From positions 23,624-87,623 of the forward strand of contig CANMZP010000017.1 in the NCBI GenBank assembly GCA_947502355.1: a stretch of 64,000 bases of DNA, written 5' to 3'. Numbering within the stretch: the first letter of the stretch is position 1; the number at the start of each line of letters is the position of its first letter. A program made the position numbers and the translations under genes. The notes beneath the pieces were generated by a model. It saw only the letters and a program-made list of their open reading frames with translations, made no database searches and was not told where the DNA came from. Positions 15,985-25,222 of the stretch are shown in pieces. Source of the stretch: an uncultured Thalassotalea sp. (GTDB taxonomy: Bacteria; Pseudomonadota; Gammaproteobacteria; Enterobacterales; Alteromonadaceae).

Positions 15985-17390
15985 ATGATTATCCCTGTTA
16001 TTATGGCGGGCGGCAGCGGCTCGCGCTTATGGCCATTATCAAGAAAACTTTACCCCAAGCAATTTTTAAAATTGGTATCTAATCGCTCGATGATTCAGGA
16101 AACCATTTTACGCCTTGATGGCCTTAACGCAGGGGAACCAGTGACCATTTGCAATGAAGAGCATCGCTTTGTGGTTGCCGAGCAATTAAAAGAAATCAAC
16201 CGATTAGGCTCTATTATACTCGAGCCAGTAGGACGAAACACAGCACCCGCGGTTGCGCTTGCGGCCTTAAATGAATTAAAAGCGAACATGACCCAATCTT
16301 ACTGGTATTAGCTGCCGATCACCTAATAGAAGATGTTAAAGAATTCCAGAGAGTAATAGAAAGTGCCATCCCCTTAGCTAACGATGGCATGCTCGTTACT
16401 TTTGGAATTGTTCCCTCTTATCCCGAAACAGGTTATGGCTACATAAAAGAAGGTAAAAAAATAAACGACATAGAAGCCTATCATATAGATAAATTTGTCG
16501 AGAAACCTAACCTAAAAACCGCAGAAACATACCTTGAGTCCAAACAATACCTTTGGAATTCCGGCATGTTTATGTTTAAAGCCAGTAAGTACATTGAAGA
16601 GCTATTCAAGTTTTCCCCAAGCATTGTTCATGCGTGTAAAAAAGCCTTAAGCCAAACCGAAAGCGATTTAGATTTTGTCCGTATAATTGAAGAAGAATTT
16701 GCAAAATGCCCGAATGATTCTGTTGATTACGCCATAATGGAAAAAACCGACTGCGCAGTAGTGGTTCCCCTAGATGCCAACTGGAACGATATAGGAAGCT
16801 TCTCAGCCATTTGGGACATTAACAATAAAGATGAGCAAGGAAATGTACTTAAAGGCGATGTAATAACGACAGATTCTTCCAATAACCTTATCATCTCAGA
16901 GCAAAAGCTGGTTTCAACCGTCGGTATTAATAACGCTATTGTAATAGAAACCAAAGACGCCATCTTAGTGGCTAACAAAGATAAGGTCCAACAAGTCAAA
17001 AATATTGTAGAACAGTTGCAAACAAACAATCGACAAGAAGCCAATATACACCGACAAGTATATCGTCCATGGGGCCATTATGACTCTATCGATTGTGGTA
17101 AGCGCGACGAGGTAAAACGCTTAATGGTGAAACCCAAAGAAAAGCTTTCAAAACAAATGCACCACCACCGGGCTGAGCATTGGATTGTCGTCTCAGGCAC
17201 CGCAAAAGTAACCAATGGCGATAAAACCTTTTTACTAACTGAAAATCAATCCACCTACATACCCGCAGGTGTTGTGCACTCGCTAGAAAACCCAGGCTTA
17301 ATGCCACTTGAAGTCATAGAAGTGAGAAGTGGCAGTTATTTAGGAGAGGACGATATTATTCGCTTTGAAGATAAATATGGGCGTAAATAA
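15985..17390 (+). pseudogene. manC: Frameshifted mannose-1-phosphate guanylyltransferase/isomerase (manC copy)
   Basis: The first frame (15985-16311) encodes [18 protein letters not shown] and runs to TVALAAL-like sequence before a premature stop. The adjacent frame continues with [16 protein letters not shown] and the rest of the enzyme (to 17390), including FVEKP and the cupin [10 protein letters not shown] isomerase domain. Comparison with the intact copy at 39314 places a one-base loss near 16284-16290. Unless this is a sequencing error, the full enzyme is not made. GDP-mannose supply then depends on the other copy. Confidence 0.85.
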
Positions 17391-17403
17391 GGCATTTAAA
17401 ATT

Positions 17404-17806
17404 CACCGTAGTGCCAACGTTAACCAATTGGTCAATCCCGTAGTGTCGGTTTTAACCGAATGGTCAAACCCCGTAGTGTCGGTTTTAACCGACTGGCAAT
17501 AACCAGATAAATCAGGCACTACGAAAATACACAAGACCGCTTTAATCCCCGTAGTGTCGGTTTTAACCGACTGTAATAGCCAGATAAATCAGGCTCTACG
17601 AAAATGTACCAAGACATCTTCACCCCCGTAGTGTCGGTTTTAACAGACTGCATTAGCCAGATAAATCAGGCACTACGAAAACGCACCAAGACCTCTTCAA
17701 TCCCCGTAGTGTCGGTTTTAACCGACTGGAATAGCCAGATAAATCAGGCACTACAAAAATACACTAAGGCCTATTCAATCCCCGTAGTGTCGGTTTTAAC
17801 CGACTG
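17404..17806. repeat. Tandem REP-pair array, family 1 (about 78-bp period)
   Basis: Five full copies start with cgtagtgtcggttttaacc at 17472, 17550, 17627, 17705 and 17783, with degenerate copies at 17404 and 17439. Each unit has two palindromes facing each other: GTAG-TGTCGGTTTTAACCGACT and, on the opposite strand, GTAG-TGCCTGATTTATCTGGCT. The complementary GTAGTG/CACTAC ends can close an outer stem, as in REPIN/BIME elements. The same family recurs at 63755-64000. Open frames across the array are incidental. Confidence 0.85.
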
Positions 17807-17813
17807 ACATAAC

Positions 17814-19721
17814 TTATTTTTGATTCAAATATACAATATCACATAAATTACTTACCGGCTTAAAGTCACTAGAAGCCGATAACAATACCTTTCTAACCAT
17901 TGGCAAATCATATCGCTCGCAAGCAACTTCTAATTTCTTAATAACAGGCTCAACAGTTTGCCAATTCAAACACGATTCATTAGATCTCATAATGAGTTTA
18001 TGATCGGTGGCTTGAGACTGATGATCTACCAATAGCTCTTCATAGAGTTTTTCCCCTTCACGAAGTCCGGTGATTAAAATGTCAATATCACCTTCAGGGT
18101 TCTCGGTATTTCTAACTTGCAACCCACTCAACCGGATCATGTTTTTTGCCAGTTCATAGATTTTTACCGGCTCGCCCATATTAAGTAAATAAATTTCACC
18201 GCCTTGCCCCATAGCTCCGGCTTGTATCACCAATTGCGCAGCTTCAGGAATGCTCATAAAATAGCGCGTTACCTCTTTATGAGTAACGGTAATTGGCCCA
18301 CCTTGTTTTATTTGTTGCTTAAATAAGGGAATTACCGAGCCGCTAGAGCCTAATACATTACCAAAGCGAACAATGCAAAAGCGGGTTGAGCTGTTGTTTT
18401 TTGGAATACTCAATAAAATATGCTCTGCAATGCGTTTTGTGGTGCCCATAATATTGGTTGGCCGTACCGCTTTATCGGAAGAAATCAGCACAAAGGTTTC
18501 TACGTTAGCTTCAATAGCTGCTTTTGCTGTATTTAAGGTGCCAAAAATATTATTTTTAATTCCTTCAACCACATTATTTTCTACTAAGGGGACATGCTTG
18601 TAAGCGGCGGTATGATATAAGGTTTGAACCGTTAATGACTGTAAAACCTGTTCTACCCTTTGTTTATTTTGAACATTACCAAGAACCGCATGCACCTTAA
18701 TATTACTCAAATTTTTACTCAGAATTGCCCCGAGCTCTTGCTCAATTTGATATAAATTAAATTCGTTTGAATCAAATAAAACCAACTCTTTAGGCGAGTG
18801 TTTTATGATTTGCCGACAAAGCTCTGAGCCAATGGAGCCACCGGCTCCAGTAACCATAACCACTTTTTGCTCAATATTAGCCTTTAACAGCTCAGGCTTG
18901 GGAGATACAGGATCACGCCCCAAAATTTCCTCAATAGGGATTTCAATCAAATCATCAATCTTAGCTTTGCCACTAACCACATCCGACATTCTAGGTATGG
19001 ATAAAATCTCTACGTTAAAGTCTTTTAAAGACTGAATGATTTCTATTTTTTGTTTACGACTGGCCTTAGGAATCGCAAGGAGGATATGAGTTACTTGATG
19101 ATCCTTAATTAAATAAGGCAATTGTGATATTGGATATACCGAAAACCCATCAATGGTTAGGCCTATTAAATCTTCTTTTTGATCAATAAAAGCAATAGGA
19201 TTGAATTCATTACCGGCCTGTAACGTTTGAATAAGCTGCCGCCCTGTTGCGCCAGCGCCTAAAATAAGAATATTCGACTTACCTTTACTTAATTTGCTGT
19301 TTACCCAATTTCGAACCGATAACCGGCTGCCTGCACTAAAAACAAATAGGAAAAAACCGAAAATTATCGGCACAGATCTTGGTAAAAAAGAATCAAAAAC
19401 AAGAGACAACACCACCAAAGCAACAGAAGACAGGAAAACTGATTTAACAATAACTCTGAGGGCCTGAAAACTGAAAAAGCGGATAATAGCCCGATATAAA
19501 CCAAATTTAATATTGATAACAATAGTTAAAGGAATTAAACAGGCTAGAACTTGCCAATGCTGTGGATTATTAAAGTCGGTTAAACTTGATAAACGCAAAA
19601 AATAAGCTAGCCAAAATGCACTACAAATAAAAATAGAATCGATAAGAATACTTATCAATCTTTTATAATTACGGGAAAGTGATAAGAGTTTATCCATATT
19701 TAAATATTTCATCCATAACAT
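17814..19721 (-). CDS. Membrane-anchored UDP-sugar 4,6-dehydratase (WbpM/FlaA1-like)
   Basis: This 635-residue enzyme would convert UDP-GlcNAc to the 4-keto-6-deoxy sugar used for QuiNAc, FucNAc or bacillosamine. Four hydrophobic helices lie in the first about 120 residues. A CoA-binding-like Rossmann domain (LILGAGATGRQLIQ) follows, then the SDR catalytic domain (VTGAGGSIGSELCRQI, SSDKAVRPTNIMGTTKR). Met replaces the usual Tyr in the catalytic block, as in WbpM. It ends the minus-strand block, after the PglC-like transferase and the epimerase. That gene trio commonly makes the primer sugar. Confidence 0.88.
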   Translation of the reverse strand: MLWMKYLNMDKLLSLSRNYKRLISILIDSIFICSAFWLAYFLRLSSLTDFNNPQHWQVLACLIPLTIVINIKFGLYRAIIRFFSFQALRVIVKSVFLSSVALVVLSLVFDSFLPRSVPIIFGFFLFVFSAGSRLSVRNWVNSKLSKGKSNILILGAGATGRQLIQTLQAGNEFNPIAFIDQKEDLIGLTIDGFSVYPISQLPYLIKDHQVTHILLAIPKASRKQKIEIIQSLKDFNVEILSIPRMSDVVSGKAKIDDLIEIPIEEILGRDPVSPKPELLKANIEQKVVMVTGAGGSIGSELCRQIIKHSPKELVLFDSNEFNLYQIEQELGAILSKNLSNIKVHAVLGNVQNKQRVEQVLQSLTVQTLYHTAAYKHVPLVENNVVEGIKNNIFGTLNTAKAAIEANVETFVLISSDKAVRPTNIMGTTKRIAEHILLSIPKNNSSTRFCIVRFGNVLGSSGSVIPLFKQQIKQGGPITVTHKEVTRYFMSIPEAAQLVIQAGAMGQGGEIYLLNMGEPVKIYELAKNMIRLSGLQVRNTENPEGDIDILITGLREGEKLYEELLVDHQSQATDHKLIMRSNESCLNWQTVEPVIKKLEVACERYDLPMVRKVLLSASSDFKPVSNLCDIVYLNQK

Positions 19722-19736
19722 TTATCTAATACTATC

Positions 19737-20270
19737 TTACTTAATAAATGTTTTTAACATAATTAATAGGTATGTATTTAATGAGAAACTTGAAATCATT
19801 TGCGCATCTTTTTCAGCCAATTTTACAGGTGTAGACATATCGATATTCTCTATTTGTGCTAAGCCAGTTATTCCTGGCAACACATCAAATACCAGATGGC
19901 GCTGACGTTCATTAATTAACTCTTCTTGACTAGGTAAACAAGGCCTAGGCCCTACCAAGCTCATTTCACCTTTTAATACATTGATTAGCTGTGGAATTTC
20001 ATCAAGTTTAGATGCTCGGATAAATCGCCCGTAAAATGACAAAGAGCGAGTATCAGCAAAGTGCGTTGGCACTTCAGCAGTACCTACCGGCATACTTCTT
20101 AACTTATATAAATTAAAAGACTTTTGCCCTATTCCGACACGTCTTTGAGCAAAAATAGGCCTTCCAAATTCAACCGTTCCAACGAACAGACAAACAAGCA
20201 CTACAGGAGCTGAGATAATCAAGCCAATAAAGGCTATACATAGATCGAAAAATCTGAATATATTATTCAT
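19737..20270 (-). CDS. Initiating sugar-phosphate transferase (PglC-like, bacterial sugar transferase family)
   Basis: The 177-residue protein is a minimal monotopic phosphoglycosyl transferase that loads the first sugar-phosphate onto undecaprenyl phosphate. It has an N-terminal hydrophobic segment (FDLCIAFIGLIISAPVVLVCLFV), then RRVGIGQKSFNLYKLRSM and the hallmark DEIPQLINVLKGEMSLVGPRP. It overlaps the preceding epimerase gene by 8 nt, indicating coupling. With the WbpM-like enzyme, a QuiNAc, FucNAc or diNAcBac substrate is likely but not provable here. Confidence 0.88.
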   Translation of the reverse strand: MNNIFRFFDLCIAFIGLIISAPVVLVCLFVGTVEFGRPIFAQRRVGIGQKSFNLYKLRSMPVGTAEVPTHFADTRSLSFYGRFIRASKLDEIPQLINVLKGEMSLVGPRPCLPSQEELINERQRHLVFDVLPGITGLAQIENIDMSTPVKLAEKDAQMISSFSLNTYLLIMLKTFIK

Positions 20271-21195
20271 TATTTACTTCAAGCGTTTCCTTAAGGCCAT
20301 CCATGAGCGAGTATTTAGGTTGCCATCCAAGCTCTTTTTTTATAATTGAATTATCTACTTCTAAAGAAGAAAACAATGAGTCTTGCAACTTTTTGCCGTT
20401 CTTAAACTTAAATATAAACCGCCAAAAGCTAATGGGTAAAGAAAATAATCTCAACTTTCGTTTTGCTGCATTTGCACAAAGTAATAACAGTTTGGCCGTA
20501 GAAACCGATAAATCATCAGATATTAACCATTGTCTGTTTATCATATCAGTGTTTTGTAAGCTAAATAGAATGAAATCGGTTAAATTTTTAATATAAAGCA
20601 AACTTCTTCTGTTGTTTGAAAAGTTCGCAAATGGTAAAGGGGACCCTTTTTGAATAATCCTTTGTAAAGCAGCAAAGTTTCCTTTATTTCCTTTACCGTA
20701 AACTAGCGGAAGTCTGATAATGACAATTTGTAACCCTGTTTCTTGAGATATTTCCTTTAACCCCAATTCAGCTTGCATTTTTGAATCAGCGTAATTAGTT
20801 TGAGGATTATAATCTGACAAGCTCGTAAAGGGCTTGTCAATGTTAGATACTTCTCCATGCACCTTGACACTACTGATAAAGATAAATTTTTTAACGCCAG
20901 CAGCTACAGCTTGCCGAGCCAAATTAAGTGTTGCGGCTACATTAACCTCATAAAGCTTTCTATTGTCTGCTATAGGGCCGGGAATCGCCGCACAATGAAT
21001 AACGGTTGTTGGTGTATTATTTTGAAAATCAAAGCGGGTGTGAGCATCAAGAGTATCTACTTTCAGCTCGAAAAGCGCTTTAGCCTTTATACGGGTCTTA
21101 CTACGAGCAATGCTTAAAACAGAATGTCCATTTGCCAATAACGCTTGTACTATATACTTGCCCACAAAGCCATTGCTACCAGTAACTGCTATCAA
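20263..21195 (-). CDS. NAD-dependent epimerase/4-reductase (SDR, WbpV-like)
   Basis: The extended SDR enzyme has 310 residues with the Rossmann motif TGSNGFVGKY (5-14), catalytic Ser in FISSVKVHG and YxxxK in NYADSKMQAE. It resembles reductases that act on the UDP-4-keto-6-deoxy-HexNAc product of WbpM-like enzymes. The paired genes immediately downstream support this. It overlaps the upstream glycosyltransferase by 4 nt and the downstream transferase by 8 nt. Stereochemistry of the product (QuiNAc or FucNAc) cannot be read from sequence. Confidence 0.8.
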   Translation of the reverse strand: MIAVTGSNGFVGKYIVQALLANGHSVLSIARSKTRIKAKALFELKVDTLDAHTRFDFQNNTPTTVIHCAAIPGPIADNRKLYEVNVAATLNLARQAVAAGVKKFIFISSVKVHGEVSNIDKPFTSLSDYNPQTNYADSKMQAELGLKEISQETGLQIVIIRLPLVYGKGNKGNFAALQRIIQKGSPLPFANFSNNRRSLLYIKNLTDFILFSLQNTDMINRQWLISDDLSVSTAKLLLLCANAAKRKLRLFSLPISFWRFIFKFKNGKKLQDSLFSSLEVDNSIIKKELGWQPKYSLMDGLKETLEVNNE

Positions 21196-21974
21196 ACCTT
21201 CCTTCCCTTAATCAGATGATAAAAACAAAATCTGAATAAAGACATCAAGTACCATCGAAAGTGTGTTGAAAAGATATTTCTATTGTTAAATGCCCCCTTA
21301 TGAACGGCCTTTATGTGTTTCAAAAAGTGAACTTTTTGCCCATAACATTGTTGAAACCGATAGCAAAAATCAACATCTTCGTAGTACATAAAAAAACGTT
21401 CATCAAATCCGTCAAGCCGTAAAAATGCTTCAGCCTTGATTAATAAAAATGAACCTGCAGCCCAGTCAACCTTAGCCTTGTCAATTAACTCAGCCTTGAT
21501 ATAAGGCTTTGTAACCGGCTGTAAACTAATCATTTTAAATAAGCTAAATATGGTAGGAAAATACCGAACAGAATCATCTGAACGTGTAAATTGATTATCC
21601 TTATACAAGTCAATCGACCATAGCATTTCGTTATGACAATTGATTTGTTCATACATGCTACAAATCATCTGACTTGATATTTGCACATCGGGATTCATTA
21701 GCAGAAACAAGTCATTTCCCCTAAGACCAAGATGCTTCTGGCAATGTTTAAACACCAGATTATTATTTTGACCAAAACCTGAATTTGGATTGTCATCTAG
21801 ATAAATTAAATCATGCTCTTTACAGAAATCCTCTAATAATAAGTTTTGACAATTATCTTTTATCACAACCGTTGCAAAATCCAACTTTGAAATTTGTATT
21901 ATGTCTTTATTATCCAAAATAAGAGCTTCATGGTTGTGGGATACGACAGAAATAAATAAACGTGGTGCATCCAT
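21192..21974 (-). CDS. Glycosyltransferase family 2
   Basis: A cytoplasmic GT-A fold transferase of 260 residues. Visible motifs are FISVVSHNHE at the N-terminus, GFGQNNNLVF, the donor-binding LLMNPDVQIS, and DGFDERFFMYYEDVDFCYR. The last is typical of rhamnosyltransferase-like GT2 enzymes. The acceptor and donor are unknown; dTDP-rhamnose or a related deoxysugar is plausible given the rml genes. It overlaps the epimerase gene by 4 nt. Confidence 0.85.
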   Translation of the reverse strand: MDAPRLFISVVSHNHEALILDNKDIIQISKLDFATVVIKDNCQNLLLEDFCKEHDLIYLDDNPNSGFGQNNNLVFKHCQKHLGLRGNDLFLLMNPDVQISSQMICSMYEQINCHNEMLWSIDLYKDNQFTRSDDSVRYFPTIFSLFKMISLQPVTKPYIKAELIDKAKVDWAAGSFLLIKAEAFLRLDGFDERFFMYYEDVDFCYRFQQCYGQKVHFLKHIKAVHKGAFNNRNIFSTHFRWYLMSLFRFCFYHLIKGRKV

Positions 21975-22021
21975 TTATGAACCCAATACTTTTATAAAAT
22001 CGAATAAAATTTCCATAATTA

Positions 22022-22894
22022 TCAATCTATTTTCCCTAATTTATTTGTTAAAGCACACTTTATTCCCTTGAACATATACTTCGCCCTTTCCTTACCTTGG
22101 GGTAAATAGCACTGAATGATAAACCTTATAGGGAGAAAAAATAATAACCCACATTTATATTTAAAACTAAAATGGGGCAACTTAAGTGCCAAAATGAAAT
22201 TTCTGAAGATATATGCTAGGCGAAATGGAGAATGCATAAGCACCGTAATCCCCATAGGAAGGCTAACATCTTTACTACCTATATTGTGTTCCATCTGAAT
22301 ATTTCGCGTCATAATTACCTTATATCCTAAGTACCTTGCTCGAAAACACCATTCAGTATCTAAAAAATCTATAAACCATTCTGATTTATTTAACCCAACC
22401 CGAAGAAAAATGCTGGCGGGAAAAAGAGTTCCTGTTGATATTAATGATTTAACTAAGAAATTATTTTTTTCCAACGCTATAGAATCTTTAAAAAACTTCT
22501 CATAAACAATGCCATTCCTTTCATTTACTACTGTAGGACCTATACAGGCTATTTTATTGTAATCAAGCATTAACCCATTGTATTCACCAATAAGCTTAGC
22601 TATGAAATTTTCAGGAATTACAGTGTCTTGATCGAAGGTAATAATAAAATCAACTGATTGCTTTAAAGACTCAATGATTCCAATATTTTGAGCATATGCT
22701 ATTCCTTCATTTTCAGGCAAAGCTTGAAGTTGAACATTAGACGGAAAGTTAGAGCCTTCAAGCCAACCTTTATCTTCCGTATTATCTATAAGAAATACAA
22801 TGTCGCTTTGCTCAGCGATGCGTATAATATTTTCATAAAAAGTTGACACATCAGGGTGATATGTAACAACAATAGATGAAGTCTTTTGGCTCAT
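22022..22894 (-). CDS. Glycosyltransferase family 2 (rhamnosyltransferase-like)
   Basis: This protein of 290 residues begins SSIVVTYHPD and carries NEGIAYAQNIGI, the DxD-containing IITFDQDTVIPENF, and FIDFLDTEWCFRARYLGYKV. That set is typical of RfbN-type rhamnosyltransferases. The C-terminal part has amphipathic and hydrophobic segments that may associate with the membrane. It belongs to the minus-strand block and would add one sugar to the lipid-linked repeat unit. The donor is inferred from rmlBADC nearby. Confidence 0.85.
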   Translation of the reverse strand: MSQKTSSIVVTYHPDVSTFYENIIRIAEQSDIVFLIDNTEDKGWLEGSNFPSNVQLQALPENEGIAYAQNIGIIESLKQSVDFIITFDQDTVIPENFIAKLIGEYNGLMLDYNKIACIGPTVVNERNGIVYEKFFKDSIALEKNNFLVKSLISTGTLFPASIFLRVGLNKSEWFIDFLDTEWCFRARYLGYKVIMTRNIQMEHNIGSKDVSLPMGITVLMHSPFRLAYIFRNFILALKLPHFSFKYKCGLLFFLPIRFIIQCYLPQGKERAKYMFKGIKCALTNKLGKID

Positions 22895-22974
22895 AAACGC
22901 CCTTTTAAATTTATTTAGTGCTGATGAATAATTTTTTTATAAACTTTATTTTTAATCTATGAAATTGTCTAGAA

Positions 22975-23874
22975 TCATAAAGCATGAAATTTGTTGATAA
23001 TTCCTTTAATAAAAAACTTTACCAATGCATAAAAACATTGCTCCGGGTAGCTTAAAAGCTTTATAAGGTTGGGAGATGCCTCTGAATTAATAATAATTAA
23101 AAACTTCAAATACCTCTGCTGACGAAAACTAAGGATTTCCAGAGATAATACCTCTCGGTATACTTTAATAAAGTCCTTCTTTAATTCAAGGGAAACCTTA
23201 TGAGGAGCGCTAATCCCTTCAGAACCATATTTTATTACTTTGTTATTATAAAAATGGATACCAATGTCATTTAATAATGCTTTGATATAAAAGGGATAAT
23301 CCTCTAACAACTGATATTTCTCATCAAACATCCCTATTTTTGAAAAGACATCACGATTATAATAAGTAGAAGCTCCTGAAATTATATTTCCTTTATGAGA
23401 TATCCATTTTAGTAGTCTCGATTTTGATTTAAACAAGTGCCTTTGCCTTTTTAAAGGAAGCTCTTTTAATTCTGTATTGTTTTGAATTGGCATTCGAATT
23501 CCAGTTATAATTAACGCATCGGTTAATTCAAACTCTCGAACAATACTACTAACAACATTTTCATCATAAAATTCATCATCTGCAGAAAGTGGAATAATAA
23601 TTTCACCACTAGAGTAAAAAATAGCTTTATTGAAAGACTTTACCGTACCGATATTCTCAATGTTCAAAATAATTTTGGTTTGAAATGGAGTGTCGTCTAA
23701 AAGATATTTTACTTCATCATATTCAAAGTTTTTTGAGCAATCATCCAAAACTATGTATTCAACAAAAATATTTTCAGATATTTTTTGATTCTTAACACTC
23801 GTAATAGCTTTTTCAAGTAAATCACCATTATTATAAGTCAATGTTATTATTGATATTTTTTTTATTTCATTCAT
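22975..23874 (-). CDS. Glycosyltransferase family 2
   Basis: This 299-residue GT-A enzyme starts KISIITLTYNNGDLLEKAI. It has the donor-site motif IIPLSADDEFYDENVV and later FDEKYQLLEDYPFYIKAL. No membrane domain is evident. It is very AT-rich like its neighbours, as is common for O-antigen genes acquired by transfer. Specificity is unknown. Confidence 0.85.
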   Translation of the reverse strand: MNEIKKISIITLTYNNGDLLEKAITSVKNQKISENIFVEYIVLDDCSKNFEYDEVKYLLDDTPFQTKIILNIENIGTVKSFNKAIFYSSGEIIIPLSADDEFYDENVVSSIVREFELTDALIITGIRMPIQNNTELKELPLKRQRHLFKSKSRLLKWISHKGNIISGASTYYNRDVFSKIGMFDEKYQLLEDYPFYIKALLNDIGIHFYNNKVIKYGSEGISAPHKVSLELKKDFIKVYREVLSLEILSFRQQRYLKFLIIINSEASPNLIKLLSYPEQCFYALVKFFIKGIINKFHAL

Positions 23875-23931
23875 ACAGAGTTAAATTCGCCTTTCCTCTG
23901 GGGAGCTTGCCTTTTAGAAGATATTATAATT

Positions 23932-25200
23932 TTATAATTTTGATGATTCAAACCCATCACCTTTATGAGCAGAATTATTACCTAATAACCTTTTCAGATT
24001 CCTACCTAATAATTCGATGTCTACAAGATAATTGTCATGAATAGAAGTGCTATTTTCTGAGGCTGTGTTGAAAAATGTTAACTCTACACCTGAAAATTTT
24101 GCTAAAGATGAGAATGCAGGAAAATCTTTTATTGATTCTGGTAACCATGTTAGAGCTTTACATCTTTTATTACAAAAAATGAGATTTGTCCAAGCAGCAC
24201 CACTTGGCCCGATAAGAACTTTTGCATGTTTAAAGAGGAATATTTGCTGAGCAACATCATGTTCTTCCATATAAACAACAGTGAAATCGTGTTTTTTTAA
24301 ATAGGTTATTACTTCATCTTGATTATATCCCCTTGAGCTACTTTCTTTTCTAGCTAAAAAAACTCTTTCCGTGTAAAAAAAATGCTCTTTGTTTAATGAG
24401 ATGGCGCTTGCCATCCTAGTACGAATATACTCCAAAGACTCATATCTCAAATGTAATATATTCGTAGTAAGCCCTACTTCCCTTTCATTAAACAAAATAT
24501 TATTTATTGGTGTTACATGGTAAAGGCATCCGACCTGCAAACTGAAGTAGCGAGAAATATAAATTAAAGTAACTTTTTGATCGCCTAAAACGCTATCTAA
24601 CAGGAATTTAAGGTTTTGATTGGCTTTTAGTATTTCTGGAACAAGTAATTTCACCCCCTTTTTATGTAAGCCCATTTCGATGTAGAACCTTAATTTCGGG
24701 ATTATTTCAATTAACCAATGATAATAGTTCCAAGATCCATTCCCACCCAAAAAAAATCCTTCATCTATGAAGTTTAAATTTTTCAATTGGGCAAGGGCAC
24801 AGTCATTATCATGGGTGAGTACCCCACCAGAGTCATACAAGGCATTATTGTTTTCTACATTACAAAAACGTTCTATGTATATATCCTTGTCCTTAATAAA
24901 ACTGGAACTACAACCAGATACAATAAAATCATTTAATTCAACTATTTGAACTTCTGGAGCATTAATTTCAATAAAATCATTCCATTTAAACCCTTCGTAA
25001 ACAGGAAGAAAAATTTTAGTTTTTACTTGATCCATTAATTTACATTTCTTAGAGCTATACAAGTCCAGGTACTTAACACTTTTCTTGGTTATAGTATTCC
25101 GTCCGAAAAGGAAAAAATTAATAAAGTTTAATATCAAGTTTAACTGGGTTTTATTTGTAGTCTTTTTCAGTTTTTTTACAATCAACGATTTTAGCATCAT
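23932..25200 (-). CDS. Glycosyltransferase family 61 protein
   Basis: The 422-residue protein contains the GT61 (DUF563) hallmarks: GNGSWNYYHWLIEIIPKL in the middle, RVFLARKESSSRGYNQDE, and HAKVLIGPSGAAWTNLIFC towards the C-terminus. GT61 members add pentoses, GlcNAc or other sugars; bacterial ones occur in capsule and O-antigen loci. It lies between a GT2 gene and the flippase. Its donor is unknown. Confidence 0.85.
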   Translation of the reverse strand: MMLKSLIVKKLKKTTNKTQLNLILNFINFFLFGRNTITKKSVKYLDLYSSKKCKLMDQVKTKIFLPVYEGFKWNDFIEINAPEVQIVELNDFIVSGCSSSFIKDKDIYIERFCNVENNNALYDSGGVLTHDNDCALAQLKNLNFIDEGFFLGGNGSWNYYHWLIEIIPKLRFYIEMGLHKKGVKLLVPEILKANQNLKFLLDSVLGDQKVTLIYISRYFSLQVGCLYHVTPINNILFNEREVGLTTNILHLRYESLEYIRTRMASAISLNKEHFFYTERVFLARKESSSRGYNQDEVITYLKKHDFTVVYMEEHDVAQQIFLFKHAKVLIGPSGAAWTNLIFCNKRCKALTWLPESIKDFPAFSSLAKFSGVELTFFNTASENSTSIHDNYLVDIELLGRNLKRLLGNNSAHKGDGFESSKL

Positions 25201-25222
25201 TTTAAATTACCAATTTTTTTGT

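Noticed and set aside
17604..17807. Small open frame with repeated PVVSVLTD motifs
   Set aside because: It is the translation of the REP array itself, without a ribosome site or coding signature.
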